Shown piece after piece: positions 50,483 through 59,819 of a DNA stretch of 64,000 nucleotides. The notes beneath the pieces are model-generated. The model made no database searches. It was not told the origin of the DNA and saw only the letters and a list, made by a program, of their open reading frames with translations. Made by a program: the position numbers and the translations under genes. Source of the DNA: Mixta intestinalis. GTDB lineage: Bacteria > Pseudomonadota > Gammaproteobacteria > Enterobacterales > Enterobacteriaceae. The stretch's first letter is position 1; every line of letters starts with the position of its first letter. The DNA is taken from NCBI RefSeq assembly GCF_009914055.1, contig NZ_CP028271.1, positions 3,286,001 to 3,350,000 of the forward strand, written 5' to 3'.

Positions 50483-50762
50483 GTTTTTTTGCATTCGCGC
50501 TGTGGTTGTAGGGTACAGCGATGATGAATGACTTTTAATTCGACCTGAGTAGTCTCGCAGAAATCATAAGTAAAAAATATGTTTAATAACGAAATTGCCA
50601 GAGAAAAACGTGACTCTGTGATCCAGCGCGCATCTCACGAATTAAACAAAATTCAAGTTATTGATAACTAACAGTCATTAATCCTTTCACCGTTTTCTCT
50701 CTGACCGTACGACATAGAAAAATGGCAGGACACAGGCGCATTTTTAACATAATCATCACAAA
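50483..50762. other. qorA-dusA spacer without pspG
   Basis: In E. coli the phage-shock gene pspG lies here. I see no frame resembling PspG and no sigma-54 -24/-12 element (GG-N10-GC) convincing by eye. The sequence is AT-rich and otherwise featureless. Confidence 0.5.
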
Positions 50763-51758
50763 TCAGGCGCTGGCGATTATCTTATCCGCAACCAGCGACA
50801 ACGCTTTTTCTACCACTTCGATATCTGCGCCTGGCTTATGCGCATTCTCGCTCAGATAGCGACGCCACTGCCGCGCACCCGGAATGCCCTGAAACAGACC
50901 CAGCATATGACGAGTGATGTGCCCCAGGTAAGTACCCTGCGTCAGTTCACACTCAATATAAGGATACATAGCGCGCACTACGGCAACAGGATCGGCGTCC
51001 GGTGCCTCGCTGCCGAACAGCACGCGGTCCACCTGACCCAGCAGACCAGGATTCTGATAGGCTTCACGCCCCATCATGACGCCATCAACATACTGTAAAT
51101 GGGTCTGTGCCTCTTCCAGCGATTTGACGCCACCGTTTAACGCCAGCGTCAAGTGTGGAAAGTCACGCTTGAGCTGATATACGCGTGGGTAATCCAGCGG
51201 TGGGATCTCGCGGTTTTCTTTCGGGCTGAGGCCGGACAGCCAGGCCTTACGGGCATGAATAATAAAGGTGTCGCAACCGCCCTGCTGCGCTACGGTGCCG
51301 ATAAAATCACACAGGAATTCGTAGCTATCTCTATCATCAATGCCGATGCGGGTTTTTACCGTGACCGGAATAGATACCACGTCACGCATCGCCTTAACGC
51401 AGTCAGCGACCAGCACGGCTTCGCCCATCAGACAGGCACCGAAGCGACCATTCTGTACGCGATCGGAAGGACAGCCTACGTTCAGGTTAATTTCATCATA
51501 GCCGCGCGCCTGCGCCAGCTGCGCGCATTGCGCCAGCGCCGCCGGATCGCTGCCGCCCAGCTGTAACGCTACCGGATGTTCTTCTTCGCTATACGCCAGA
51601 TAATCGCCTTTGCCATGAATAATGGCACCGGTAGTGACCATCTCGGTGTAAAGCAGCGTGTTTCGCGTCAGCTGACGATGAAAATAGCGGCAGTGGCGAT
51701 CGGTCCAGTCGAGCATCGGCGCGATGGAAAAACGTTGGGAAGGGAATTGCTGGGACAT
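50763..51758 (-). CDS. dusA: tRNA-dihydrouridine synthase A (DusA)
   Basis: 331-residue FMN enzyme that reduces uridines 20/20a of tRNA D-loops with NADPH. TIM barrel starting RFSIAPMLDWTDRHCRYF near 10-27; catalytic cysteine in NVGCPSDRVQNGRFGACLM near 93-111; FMN-phosphate region LALNGGVKSLEE and DGVMMGREAYQNPGLL near 220-235. Full length. Confidence 0.96.
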   Translation of the reverse strand: MSQQFPSQRFSIAPMLDWTDRHCRYFHRQLTRNTLLYTEMVTTGAIIHGKGDYLAYSEEEHPVALQLGGSDPAALAQCAQLAQARGYDEINLNVGCPSDRVQNGRFGACLMGEAVLVADCVKAMRDVVSIPVTVKTRIGIDDRDSYEFLCDFIGTVAQQGGCDTFIIHARKAWLSGLSPKENREIPPLDYPRVYQLKRDFPHLTLALNGGVKSLEEAQTHLQYVDGVMMGREAYQNPGLLGQVDRVLFGSEAPDADPVAVVRAMYPYIECELTQGTYLGHITRHMLGLFQGIPGARQWRRYLSENAHKPGADIEVVEKALSLVADKIIASA

Positions 51759-51827
51759 AAAGCGAGAAGCCCGAATCGTTCGTGGAAATTATGCGCAATG
51801 ATACCACAGCTTCACCACAAGGCTGTA

Positions 51828-51855
51828 GCGGCTGCGCCGCTTCTGGCGCAGCCGC
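51828..51855 (-). terminator. Hairpin after the TraF-like gene
   Basis: GCGGCTGCGCC / GGCGCAGCCGC, an 11-bp perfect stem starting 4 bp past the stop at 51860. The following minus-strand bases (TACAGCC) are not U-rich, so intrinsic termination is uncertain. Confidence 0.5.
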
Positions 51856-51859
51856 ACGA

Positions 51860-53122
51860 TCAGAAAGAGAAGCCCAGCTGCGCCATCGCACCCCAGGTGT
51901 TGTCTTCCCCCACCGAACCGGCAAGATCAAGATGAACGCGGTTGTTGAAAGGCGCAATACCAATACCGGCACTAACCACATCGGTATCGTTAGATTTCAT
52001 ATCGGCACGATAGCCACCACGCAGCTGTAGCCAGTTCAACACGCGATATTCTACGCCCACGCCTGCATACTGGCTGTCATTCTGAGATTTAAAGCGCTTT
52101 GTCGCCGTGGCGTCAACATCCAGGCTGGCGGTCAGCGTTTCGCTATGCCAGGCGGCACCGGCGGTGACCAGCGGGCGGATCTGATAAGTATCACGATAGC
52201 CTTCTACTTTTTTGGTCTCGATATTACGTGAAATCAGGTTTTGCGCGCTCAGGCCCAAAGTCCAGCTATCGCCAACGTCGGTGGATAGCCCTGCATCGAG
52301 GTTAAATCCGGTATCGTTGGTGCGGTACTCGCTGTTGGTCACCTTGTTTTTATTGAAGTTGTAAACCAGCGCACGATAGTTGTAGAGGTATGTCTGCTGT
52401 AGCTTCGGCGTAATACCAACCGAAACCGCCTGCCCGCCAACATTAAACTTGTGGGCAACCGCAATCCCGTAATCTGCCACAACGGCTGCAACACCCGTGG
52501 CGCTGGAACGCAACAGATACTGATCGCCCGGCGCAGGTATCCGCTTACCCTCAGCTACCGCGTCCAGATAGTCGATATCACTTTGCGCCACGTCAGTTTG
52601 TAGATGCGCCGTACCGTAGGCTTTAGTGACAAAGGCAAAGGGTAAGGTTTCATTGGGCACCGCCACCACAATAGCCGCACCAGCAGAGCCATCGGCCCGA
52701 TTACCGCGCAAATCGCGTAGCTGATTGGCTAAACCACCTGAGGCTGAGCGAATTCGGGCATAGCTATCAAGCAGAGCGCCCAGGTTGCTCGCATCAAAAC
52801 TTTTGTACACATTGCGATAGTAATCCACCGTGCTGTTCACATCGTCGATCTTATCAATCATTTTATCTTTATCGCTGATCTGCCCGCCCACGGAAGGCAG
52901 GATCAGGCTAATAGCCCCTTCAGCCTGACCTTTGGTTAACAGCGCCGGGTTAGCCAGTGGCGCAGTAGCAAAATTCGATGATGCAACGCCGGTTCCGCCC
53001 ATAGCATCGTTACGCGCATCAAAATAACCGCTGGCCGCCTGCAAAGAAAAGGGGGTTAACATAATTGCGGTTAATGCAGTTACAGAAGAAATCTTAAAAT
53101 ATTTAACAGTTTTCATTGCCAT
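51860..53122 (-). CDS. TraF-like outer-membrane beta-barrel protein
   Basis: 420 residues. A signal peptide (MAMKTVKYFKISSVTALTAI... ending at LQA) precedes SGYFDARNDAMGGTGVASSN, the start of the TraF_2-type barrel family annotated as plasmid transfer protein TraF but common on chromosomes. The rest is strand-rich with Gly/Tyr/Asn repeats and ends in the aromatic MAQLGFSF typical of Bam substrates; overall it resembles FadL-like barrels. Function unknown. A coiled segment near 60-130 (DKDKMIDKIDDVNSTVDY) could be a plug or periplasmic insert. It is not part of a conjugation cluster; dusA and zur flank it. Confidence 0.72.
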   Translation of the reverse strand: MAMKTVKYFKISSVTALTAIMLTPFSLQAASGYFDARNDAMGGTGVASSNFATAPLANPALLTKGQAEGAISLILPSVGGQISDKDKMIDKIDDVNSTVDYYRNVYKSFDASNLGALLDSYARIRSASGGLANQLRDLRGNRADGSAGAAIVVAVPNETLPFAFVTKAYGTAHLQTDVAQSDIDYLDAVAEGKRIPAPGDQYLLRSSATGVAAVVADYGIAVAHKFNVGGQAVSVGITPKLQQTYLYNYRALVYNFNKNKVTNSEYRTNDTGFNLDAGLSTDVGDSWTLGLSAQNLISRNIETKKVEGYRDTYQIRPLVTAGAAWHSETLTASLDVDATATKRFKSQNDSQYAGVGVEYRVLNWLQLRGGYRADMKSNDTDVVSAGIGIAPFNNRVHLDLAGSVGEDNTWGAMAQLGFSF

Positions 53123-53511
53123 TATTAGACGCCACCCAAAATAAGCTAAAAGTAAGCAGGAAACCTCTGACCGAATTATGACCAATAACTTCCCAATTTA
53201 TTGCCCTGAACTCAAGGCTTTTTCCCCAGCTTATTAATCCATTGCCTGTTTTATAATCAATTATTAACTTAAAAGTTCTTATCACTGTAGCTTTTATTTG
53301 GCTCTCACTGATTAAGAAACATTAAACATTGACTGAAGTAAGATATGCCAGCAAGCAATAAGCGCTCATTAGGGATGGCGCTAAAGCATGTCATTTCATT
53401 TTGCTCAAGCAGTCGTTTTTTGTGCCTGGCAATAATCAGAGCAGAACGGCAAGTAAAGCGTCCGAATCGGGCTTTTTCAGGGAAGTTAAGGAAGGAGTCG
53501 GCGTTTTTTGT
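53123..53511. other. Divergent spacer TraF-like gene / zur
   Basis: AT-rich, about 390 bp, holding promoters for both genes. A short frame (53345-53590) running into zur is not supported by any resemblance. Apart from the Zur-like box that follows I see no operator. Confidence 0.4.
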
Positions 53512-53534
53512 GCAACGTGATAAGATAACATCTC
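53512..53534. promoter_or_regulatory. Zur-box-like palindrome before zur
   Basis: Aligned to the Zur consensus GAAATGTTATA-N-TATAACATTTC, the 23 bp at 53512-53534 match at 17 of 22 fixed positions; the right half ATAACATCTC is the best part. It ends 18 bp before the zur ATG, suggesting autoregulation. Confidence 0.45.
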
Positions 53535-53552
53535 AATCGTTGGAGAATAATT

Positions 53553-54065
53553 ATGCTATCACCTTCACAGCAGATTCTGTCGCAGGCTGAAAAAATCTGT
53601 CAGCAGCGTAATGTGCGCCTGACGCCGCAGCGTCTGGAGGTGCTGCGTTTAATGAGCGAGAGAAACGGCGCTATCAGCGCTTACGATCTGCTCGATCTGC
53701 TACGTGTATCTGAGCCGCAGGCAAAACCGCCCACCGTCTATCGTGCGCTCGATTTTTTGCTGGAGCAGGGTTTTATTCATCGCGTGGAATCCAACAATAG
53801 CTATGTGGTTTGCCATCATTTCGAGCAGCCACCGCATACATCGGCAATGTTAATTTGCGATCGTTGCGGCGCAGTCAGTGAACAGCAAGCGCATGGCGTA
53901 GAATCGATCCTCGAACTACTGGCGCAGCAGAGCGGCTTTGCGCTAAGTAACAGCGTGATTGAAGCGCATGGTCTGTGTGCGAACTGTAGGGATGTAGAGA
54001 GCTGTGAACACCCCGAAACCTGTACGCACGATCACAGCCAGGTCAGCAAAAAACGCGGGCGCTGA
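53553..54065 (+). CDS. zur: Zinc uptake regulator Zur
   Basis: 170-residue Fur-family repressor that, with zinc bound, shuts off znuABC and other zinc-supply genes. Winged HTH with RNVRLTPQRLEVLRLM near 18-33 and KPPTVYRALDFLLEQGFIHRVES near 57-79. Zinc ligands in CHHFEQPPHTSAMLICDRCG near 87-106 and CANCRDVESCEHPETCTHDH near 143-162. Start ATG 53553 after GGAGAATAATT. Length as E. coli (171). Confidence 0.95.
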   Translation: MLSPSQQILSQAEKICQQRNVRLTPQRLEVLRLMSERNGAISAYDLLDLLRVSEPQAKPPTVYRALDFLLEQGFIHRVESNNSYVVCHHFEQPPHTSAMLICDRCGAVSEQQAHGVESILELLAQQSGFALSNSVIEAHGLCANCRDVESCEHPETCTHDHSQVSKKRGR

Positions 54066-54206
54066 ACAATAGCTAAAAGATCCAGATAAAGCTGGAGTAA
54101 ACAACCTGTTAGAGTGAGATGCGTTAATCAATAAAAAAGGCGCATTGTTTTTTCAACGATGAAAAACCAGTCAGCAGTAAAACGCGGGTTTACAGAAAGA
54201 AAATGC

Positions 54207-54223
54207 GGCACACTCCGTGTGCC
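54207..54223 (-). terminator. Terminator after yjbJ
   Basis: GGCACAC-TCC-GTGTGCC on the plus strand; on the minus strand the stem is followed by GCATTTTCTTTC, 34 bp past the yjbJ stop. Confidence 0.6.
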
Positions 54224-54256
54224 AGGGTAGGAGCATCGTCCTGAAAGGCTAAATCT

Positions 54257-54469
54257 TTACCAGCGATAATCGCGGTTTTGGGTTTCCCAGTCGTTTACTT
54301 CTTTTTCCGCTTCGTCTTTTGCATAGCCGTAGCGTTCCTGAATCTTACCAACCAGCTGATCGCGTTTACCTTCAATAACGGTCATATCATCATCGGTCAG
54401 CTTGCCCCATTTCTCTTTCATCTTACCTTTAAACTGTTTCCAGTTACCGCCGGCTTCGTCTCTGTTCAT
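54257..54469 (-). CDS. yjbJ: YjbJ, CsbD-family stress protein
   Basis: 70-residue hydrophilic CsbD-like protein: MNRDEAGGNWKQFKGKMKEK, WGKLTDDDMTVIEGKRDQLV, ending NDWETQNRDYRW, as in E. coli YjbJ. Abundant in stationary phase in E. coli; function unknown. ATG 54469 follows GAGGAAACAACT. Placed between zur and dinF as in E. coli. Confidence 0.95.
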   Translation of the reverse strand: MNRDEAGGNWKQFKGKMKEKWGKLTDDDMTVIEGKRDQLVGKIQERYGYAKDEAEKEVNDWETQNRDYRW

Positions 54470-54694
54470 AGTTGTTTCCTCTACCTTAGGTGTTAGCAGC
54501 TCGATGAATCTCAGCATCGTTTCATTCTGTGAAACAAAACGCTGATTCCTTGTTTGTCACTATTTAACTATAGCAGGAAGCGGCAGATCCGCCCGAAAAC
54601 ACAGAAGTATGAACTGAAAAACAGGCAATAAACCCGTTGAATCCGCCAAAAAACCAGCGGATTCAGGTAATAAGCGCAGCCGTAAAGAAGTATG

Positions 54695-56017
54695 TCAAAT
54701 CGTGAACCAGTCGCCGCGTCGTTGATAACGTCGCCATATCCAGCCCAGCGTTAAACCACGTAACAGCAGAAAAACCGTAACCGCCAGCCACAGGCCATGA
54801 TTACCAAGATGAGGCAGCGTCAACAGCGTTAAGCCGAAACCCAGCGCGGCCACGGCCATACTGTTACGCATTTCGCGTCCACGCGTTGCGCCAATAAACA
54901 TACCATCCAGCAGATAACACCAGACACCCGCCAGCGGCAAAATCATTTGCCAAAACAGATAGCGATCCGCCAGCGTTTGCAAAGCAGACAGAGAGGTTAA
55001 TAACGCAACGATATTCTGCCCCCAGAATCCCCATGCACAGGCAAACAGCAGCGCCACCGTACCCGCCTGACGGCAGGCGGCACGCCAAACACGGTGAAGT
55101 TTATCCGCATCGCGCGCACCAAAGGCTTCGCCTGATACCGCTTCGACCGCATAGGCAAAGCCGTCCAGTGCATAGGCGGTAAAGGTCAGGAACATCAACA
55201 ACACAGCATTAACTGCCACAATATCACTGCCCATGCGCGCGCCCAATACCGTGACCGACGCAAAGCAGACTTGTAACAGCAGCGAACGCACCATAATGTC
55301 GCGATTCAGCCGCAGAAGACGACGCATATCGCCCCGTACTGCCCTTTTCAACAGCGTGAAAGAGATCTGCCGCAGACGCATTACGTGCCATACCATCCCC
55401 AGCCCTACCGCCAGCGTAACGTATTCAGCAATCGCCGTTGCCGATGCAGCGCCCGCAACGCCCCAGCGGAGACCAATGACAAACCACAGATCGAGCAGAA
55501 TATTCACCAGGTTGCCTGTCACCAGTAAAATCACCGGTGCACGCGCATACTGCACGCCCAGCAGCCAGCCGAGAATCACCAGGTTTGCTAACGTGGCAGG
55601 CGCACTGAGCCAGCGCACCTGAATAAAACGCTGTGCCTGTTCAAGCACTTCCGGGCTACCGCCGACTACCTGTGCCGCCAGACTACTGAGCGGGTAACGC
55701 AACAAGATAAATAATCCGCCAGCCACCAGCGCCATCAGCAATGGTTGCACCAGCGCGCGCGCCATCCCGGCTTTATCGTCGGCACCAAAAGCCTGCGCCG
55801 TCAGACCGGTAGTGCTCATACGTAGAAACAGCAGCAGCATAAACAGAAAGCTGGTCGCCGTAGCGCCAACGGCTACGCCACCCAGATAAACCGGGCTGTC
55901 CAGATGCCCAATAACGGCGGTATCAACCAGGCCCAGTAGCGGAACGGTAATGTTGGAGAGGATCATCGGCAGCGCCAGCCGCCAAAGTTGTTTATCAGTT
56001 GCTGAAAAGAGTTGCAT
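54695..56017 (-). CDS. dinF: DinF, MATE-family efflux protein
   Basis: 440-residue multidrug/toxin extrusion transporter with 12 helices. DKQLWRLALPMILSNITVPLLGLVDTAVIGHLD near 7-39 is nearly the E. coli start (quoted by region); LTSLSALQTLADRY near 335. SOS-induced in E. coli, where it protects against oxidative stress and bile salts. Two ATGs (56023, 56017) are possible; 56017 gives the E. coli-like MQLFSATDK and has GGA 5 nt before. Downstream of lexA on the same strand (101 bp). Confidence 0.95.
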   Translation of the reverse strand: MQLFSATDKQLWRLALPMILSNITVPLLGLVDTAVIGHLDSPVYLGGVAVGATATSFLFMLLLFLRMSTTGLTAQAFGADDKAGMARALVQPLLMALVAGGLFILLRYPLSSLAAQVVGGSPEVLEQAQRFIQVRWLSAPATLANLVILGWLLGVQYARAPVILLVTGNLVNILLDLWFVIGLRWGVAGAASATAIAEYVTLAVGLGMVWHVMRLRQISFTLLKRAVRGDMRRLLRLNRDIMVRSLLLQVCFASVTVLGARMGSDIVAVNAVLLMFLTFTAYALDGFAYAVEAVSGEAFGARDADKLHRVWRAACRQAGTVALLFACAWGFWGQNIVALLTSLSALQTLADRYLFWQMILPLAGVWCYLLDGMFIGATRGREMRNSMAVAALGFGLTLLTLPHLGNHGLWLAVTVFLLLRGLTLGWIWRRYQRRGDWFTI

Positions 56018-56118
56018 GACCATCCGTGATAACAATATGGCGACAGGCCACAGCGGTTATCGCCGGAGAAAAAGAGAGGAAGCGAAACGGGGTGGCGACC
56101 ACAGCCGCCACCGCAGCA

Positions 56119-56727
56119 TCAGAGCCAGTCGCCGTTACGAATAACGCCAACGGCGAGTCCTTCAATCGTCAGCGTCTGCTGTTGCAAATCGACCACGATC
56201 GGTTGGAAATCGCTGTTTTCTGGCAGTAGCTGTACTGTGTTGCCCTGTTTTTTCAGGCGTTTTACCGTGACTTCATCATCAATACGCGCTACCACTACCT
56301 GCCCGTTACGCACATCCTGCGTTTTATGAACCGCCAGCAGGTCACCATCAACGATACCGATATCTTTCATCGACATGCCGCTTACGCGCAGCAGAAAATC
56401 TGCATGGGGCTTAAACAGATTAGGATCGACCTGAAAGCGGCTTTCAATGTGTTCCTGCGCCAGCAGCGGCTCACCGGCGGCGACACGACCGATCAGCGGC
56501 AGGCCGTTTTCTTCTTCCGCCATGAGGCGAATACCACGCGACGCACCGGAGACCATCTCAATTACGCCTTTACGCGCCAGCGCTTTCAGGTGTTCTTCAG
56601 CAGCGTTAGGGGAGCGGAAGCCCAGCTGAGAGGCAATTTCCGCACGTGTAGGCGGCATCCCCGTCTGGTTAATGTGATCGCGAATCAGGTCATAAACCTG
56701 CTGCTGCCGAGCCGTTAAGGTTTTCAT
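56119..56727 (-). CDS. lexA: SOS repressor LexA
   Basis: 202-residue repressor-protease. Winged HTH at about 28-47 (RAEIASQLGFRSPNAAEEHL), self-cleavage site Ala-Gly in VAAGEPLL near 84-85, catalytic serine in VSGMSMKDIG near 119 and lysine in DDEVTVKRLKK near 156. Same length as E. coli. Operon lexA-dinF. Two SOS boxes overlap its promoter for autoregulation. Confidence 0.98.
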   Translation of the reverse strand: MKTLTARQQQVYDLIRDHINQTGMPPTRAEIASQLGFRSPNAAEEHLKALARKGVIEMVSGASRGIRLMAEEENGLPLIGRVAAGEPLLAQEHIESRFQVDPNLFKPHADFLLRVSGMSMKDIGIVDGDLLAVHKTQDVRNGQVVVARIDDEVTVKRLKKQGNTVQLLPENSDFQPIVVDLQQQTLTIEGLAVGVIRNGDWL

Positions 56728-56735
56728 CCCGCCCC

Positions 56736-56770
56736 CTGGTTGTTTATACAGTCGCTGTGAGTATATACAG
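56736..56770. promoter_or_regulatory. Two LexA boxes upstream of lexA
   Basis: CTGGTTGTTTATACAG (56736-56751) and CTGTGAGTATATACAG (56755-56770), both CTG-N10-CAG, 9-43 bp before the lexA start, matching the double box of E. coli lexA. Confidence 0.93.
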
Positions 56771-56832
56771 GTATTGGCGGAATGGAAACCAATTGCCGCG
56801 TAAAAAACGACACTTTGTCTATTACGGAAGCG

Positions 56833-57201
56833 CTATCGCAAATATGACCAGAGCAAGGTTACCCAGACAAAAAGCGCCAGTATGATGCTGATCAGAACGG
56901 CGGCGGATCCCATATCCTTCGCCCGTCCAGCCAGCGGATGGAATTCGTTGCCGATACGGTCAACGACCGCTTCGATAGCGCTGTTAAGGATTTCAACAAT
57001 GATGATAAGCACCACCGAACCGATCAGCATGACTCGCGTCATGGCATCGATATCCAGCCAACAGGCAATAATAATGGCCACCAGCGCCAGCACCGCTTCC
57101 TGACGGAACGCCGCCTCATGTTGCCATGCCGCGCGCAAGCCTTTCCAGGAATAGCCCGCCGCTTTGATGATGCGTACCAGGCCCGTTACGTTATTTGCCA
57201 T
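56833..57201 (-). CDS. dgkA: Diacylglycerol kinase DgkA
   Basis: 122-residue inner-membrane enzyme with an amphipathic N-terminus and three helices. It phosphorylates diacylglycerol to phosphatidate, recycling the by-product of membrane-derived oligosaccharide synthesis. Conserved EAAFRQE near 28-34 and VEILNSAIEAVVDRIG near 68-83 (catalytic Glu). Length equals E. coli. Start ATG 57201; 11 more upstream residues are unlikely. Divergent from plsB. Confidence 0.96.
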   Translation of the reverse strand: MANNVTGLVRIIKAAGYSWKGLRAAWQHEAAFRQEAVLALVAIIIACWLDIDAMTRVMLIGSVVLIIIVEILNSAIEAVVDRIGNEFHPLAGRAKDMGSAAVLISIILALFVWVTLLWSYLR

Positions 57202-57329
57202 CTTCAGGGAACCCTTTGCCATGTTTAACGTCAATGTCAGGGTGGAGCACTAAATGCAACACCACAGATCTTCAATGCGCTTTCTGGTATGCTTGCCGCG
57301 CTTTGCTAACAAGAGGCTTCATGTTGTCT

Positions 57330-59753
57330 ATGTCAGGTTGGCGTAAACTTTATTATAAGTTACTGAATTTACCACTTACATTTTTAGTTAAAAGTAAGGC
57401 GATACCGGGCGATCCGGTCACCGAACTGGGTCTGGATACATCACGCCCCATTATGTATGTGCTGCCTTACGATTCAAAGGCCGATTTGCTGGCGCTGCGC
57501 ACCCAGTGCCGCCTGCATGATCTGCCCGATCCGCTTGAGCCGCTGGAGATCGATGGTACGCTGCTGCCGCGTTATGTTTTTATTCATGACGGCCCGCGCG
57601 TATTCCCCTATTTCGTGCCGAATCAGGAATCGGTGAAGCTGTTTCACGATTATCTCGATCTGCACCGTAATAATCCCGATTTAGACGTACAGATGGTGCC
57701 GGTTTCGGTGATGTTTGGCCGTGCGCCGGGACGCGAGGTACAGGGCGAACAGACACCTTATCTGCGCGAACTGAACGGGGTGCAAAAATTTTTCGCCGTG
57801 CTGTGGCTGGGGCGTGACAGTTTTGTTCGCTTTTCAGCGATGGTTTCGCTACGCCGAATGGCGACGGAACACGGTACCGATAAAACTATCGCGCAAAAAC
57901 TGGCGCGTGTGGCGCGCATCCATTTCGCCCGTCAACGGCTGGCTGCCGTAGGGCCACGTCTGCCGGTACGCCACGATCTGTTTAACAAGCTGTTGCAATC
58001 ACCAGCTATCGCTAAAGCGGTAGAAGATGAGGCGCGCAGTAAGAAAATTTCGCAGGAAAAAGCGCAGCAAAATGCCGTCGAGCTGATGGAAGAAATTGCT
58101 GCCAACTTCTCCTATGAAATGATCCGCCTTACCGATCGCGTTATCGGCTGGACGTGGAGCAAAATTTATCAGGGCATCAACGTTAGCGGCGGCGAACGAG
58201 TGCGTCAGCTGGCGCTGGACGGACATGGGCTGGTTTACGTACCTTGTCACCGCAGCCATATGGATTATCTGCTGCTTTCCTATGTGCTCTATCATCAGGG
58301 CCTGGTGCCGCCGCATATCGCCGCCGGTATTAACCTTAACTTCTGGCCCGCCGGTCCGATTTTCCGCCGCCTGGGTGCATTCTTTATCCGTCGCACCTTT
58401 AAAGGCAACAAACTCTACTCCACGGTGTTCCGTGAATATCTGGGCGAACTGTTCAGCCGCGGTTATTCCGTAGAGTATTTTGTTGAGGGCGGGCGCTCGC
58501 GTACCGGACGCCTGCTCGATCCGAAAACCGGCACGCTGGCAATGACGATACAGGCGATGCTGCGTGGCGGTAATCGCCCGATTACCGTGGTGCCGGTCTA
58601 TATCGGTTACGAGCACGTAATGGAAGTGGGTACTTACGCCAAAGAGCTGCGCGGCGCGGCGAAAGAGAAAGAGAGCTTTATGCAGATGGTGCGTGGCCTC
58701 AGTAAGCTGCGCAACCTGGGGCAGGGCTACGTTAACTTCGGCGAACCGCTGCCGCTGGTGAGCTACCTTAACAAACAGGTACCGGAGTGGCGTGACTCTA
58801 TCGATCCCATTGTGGCTCAGCGCCCGCAGTGGCTGACGCCGGCAGTTAACGATATCGCTCAGCAGGTTATGGTGCGTATTAATAACGCCGGTGCCGTCAA
58901 CGCGATGAACCTGTGCGTAACTGCCCTGCTCGCTTCACGTCAGCGTTCGCTAACCCGCGAACAGCTGCTGGAACAGTTAGAATGCTATCTTGAGCTGCTG
59001 CGCAACGTGCCCTATTCGCCGGATGCTACCGTGCCGGATATGACGCCAGAAGCGCTGCTGAAACATGCGCTAAGCATGAACAAGTTTGAGACCGAGCAGG
59101 ACAATATCGGCGATATCATTATTCTGCCGCGTGAGCAGGCTGTGTTGATGACGTATTACCGCAATAACGTACATCATATGCTGGTCATGCCGTCGCTGAT
59201 CGCCGCGATTGTGCAGCAGCGCCGCGAGATTGATACCGCAGAGCTGCTACGTCAGGTAGAAGTGATCTATCCGCTGCTGAAAAGCGAACTGTTCCTGCGC
59301 TGGGATCAAGCGCAGCTGCCGCAGCTGCTTCAGTCTCTGGTAGCGGAGCTGGCACGCCAGCAGCTTATTACGGTTGAGGGCGAAACGATGCGCCTGAATG
59401 CCACTCGCTTTCGGACGCTACAGCTGTTGGCTGCCGGGATGCGTGAAACGCTACAGCGCTATGCCATCACTTTCTCTATCCTGAGCGCCAACCCAGAAAT
59501 TAATCGCGGTTCGCTGGAGAAAGAGAGCCGTACCCTGGCCCAGCGCCTGTCGGTACTGCACGGTATCAACGCACCAGAGTTCTTTGATAAAGCGGTCTTC
59601 TCGACGCTGGTGCTGACGCTGCGTGATGAAGGCTATATCAGCGATACCGGCGATGCGGCGCTGGACAAAACGCAGAGCACCTCTCGCCTGCTGTCAGAGT
59701 TGATTACCAGTGACGTGCGACAAACCATTGAAAATGCAGTCGCGCACAGCTGA
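57330..59753 (+). CDS. plsB: Glycerol-3-phosphate acyltransferase PlsB
   Basis: 807-residue membrane-associated acyltransferase that attaches the first acyl chain to glycerol-3-phosphate. The acyltransferase blocks are clear: VPCHRSHMDYLLLSYVLYHQG near 303 (HX4D), FFIRRTFKGNKLYSTVFREY near 348, YFVEGGRSRTGRLLDPKTG near 382, and PVYIGYEHVMEVGTYAKEL near 417. ATG 57330 gives the E. coli-like start MSGW and length; ATG 57321 lies nearer AGAGG and is an alternative three codons longer. Confidence 0.96.
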   Translation: MSGWRKLYYKLLNLPLTFLVKSKAIPGDPVTELGLDTSRPIMYVLPYDSKADLLALRTQCRLHDLPDPLEPLEIDGTLLPRYVFIHDGPRVFPYFVPNQESVKLFHDYLDLHRNNPDLDVQMVPVSVMFGRAPGREVQGEQTPYLRELNGVQKFFAVLWLGRDSFVRFSAMVSLRRMATEHGTDKTIAQKLARVARIHFARQRLAAVGPRLPVRHDLFNKLLQSPAIAKAVEDEARSKKISQEKAQQNAVELMEEIAANFSYEMIRLTDRVIGWTWSKIYQGINVSGGERVRQLALDGHGLVYVPCHRSHMDYLLLSYVLYHQGLVPPHIAAGINLNFWPAGPIFRRLGAFFIRRTFKGNKLYSTVFREYLGELFSRGYSVEYFVEGGRSRTGRLLDPKTGTLAMTIQAMLRGGNRPITVVPVYIGYEHVMEVGTYAKELRGAAKEKESFMQMVRGLSKLRNLGQGYVNFGEPLPLVSYLNKQVPEWRDSIDPIVAQRPQWLTPAVNDIAQQVMVRINNAGAVNAMNLCVTALLASRQRSLTREQLLEQLECYLELLRNVPYSPDATVPDMTPEALLKHALSMNKFETEQDNIGDIIILPREQAVLMTYYRNNVHHMLVMPSLIAAIVQQRREIDTAELLRQVEVIYPLLKSELFLRWDQAQLPQLLQSLVAELARQQLITVEGETMRLNATRFRTLQLLAAGMRETLQRYAITFSILSANPEINRGSLEKESRTLAQRLSVLHGINAPEFFDKAVFSTLVLTLRDEGYISDTGDAALDKTQSTSRLLSELITSDVRQTIENAVAHS

Positions 59754-59773
59754 GTTAAGCTGGCGCATAAAAC

Positions 59774-59801
59774 AAAACGGGCGCCCTGGAGCGCCCGTTT
59801 T
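59774..59801. terminator. Bidirectional terminator plsB/ubiA
   Basis: AAAACGGGCGC-CCTGGA-GCGCCCGTTTT, a perfect 11-bp stem followed by ATTATT, between convergent genes. Confidence 0.9.
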
Positions 59802-59819
59802 ATTATTCTGTTTATCTTA

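Noticed and set aside
53345..53590. 81-codon frame running into zur
   Set aside because: It overlaps the zur start and the Zur-like box and has no family resemblance.
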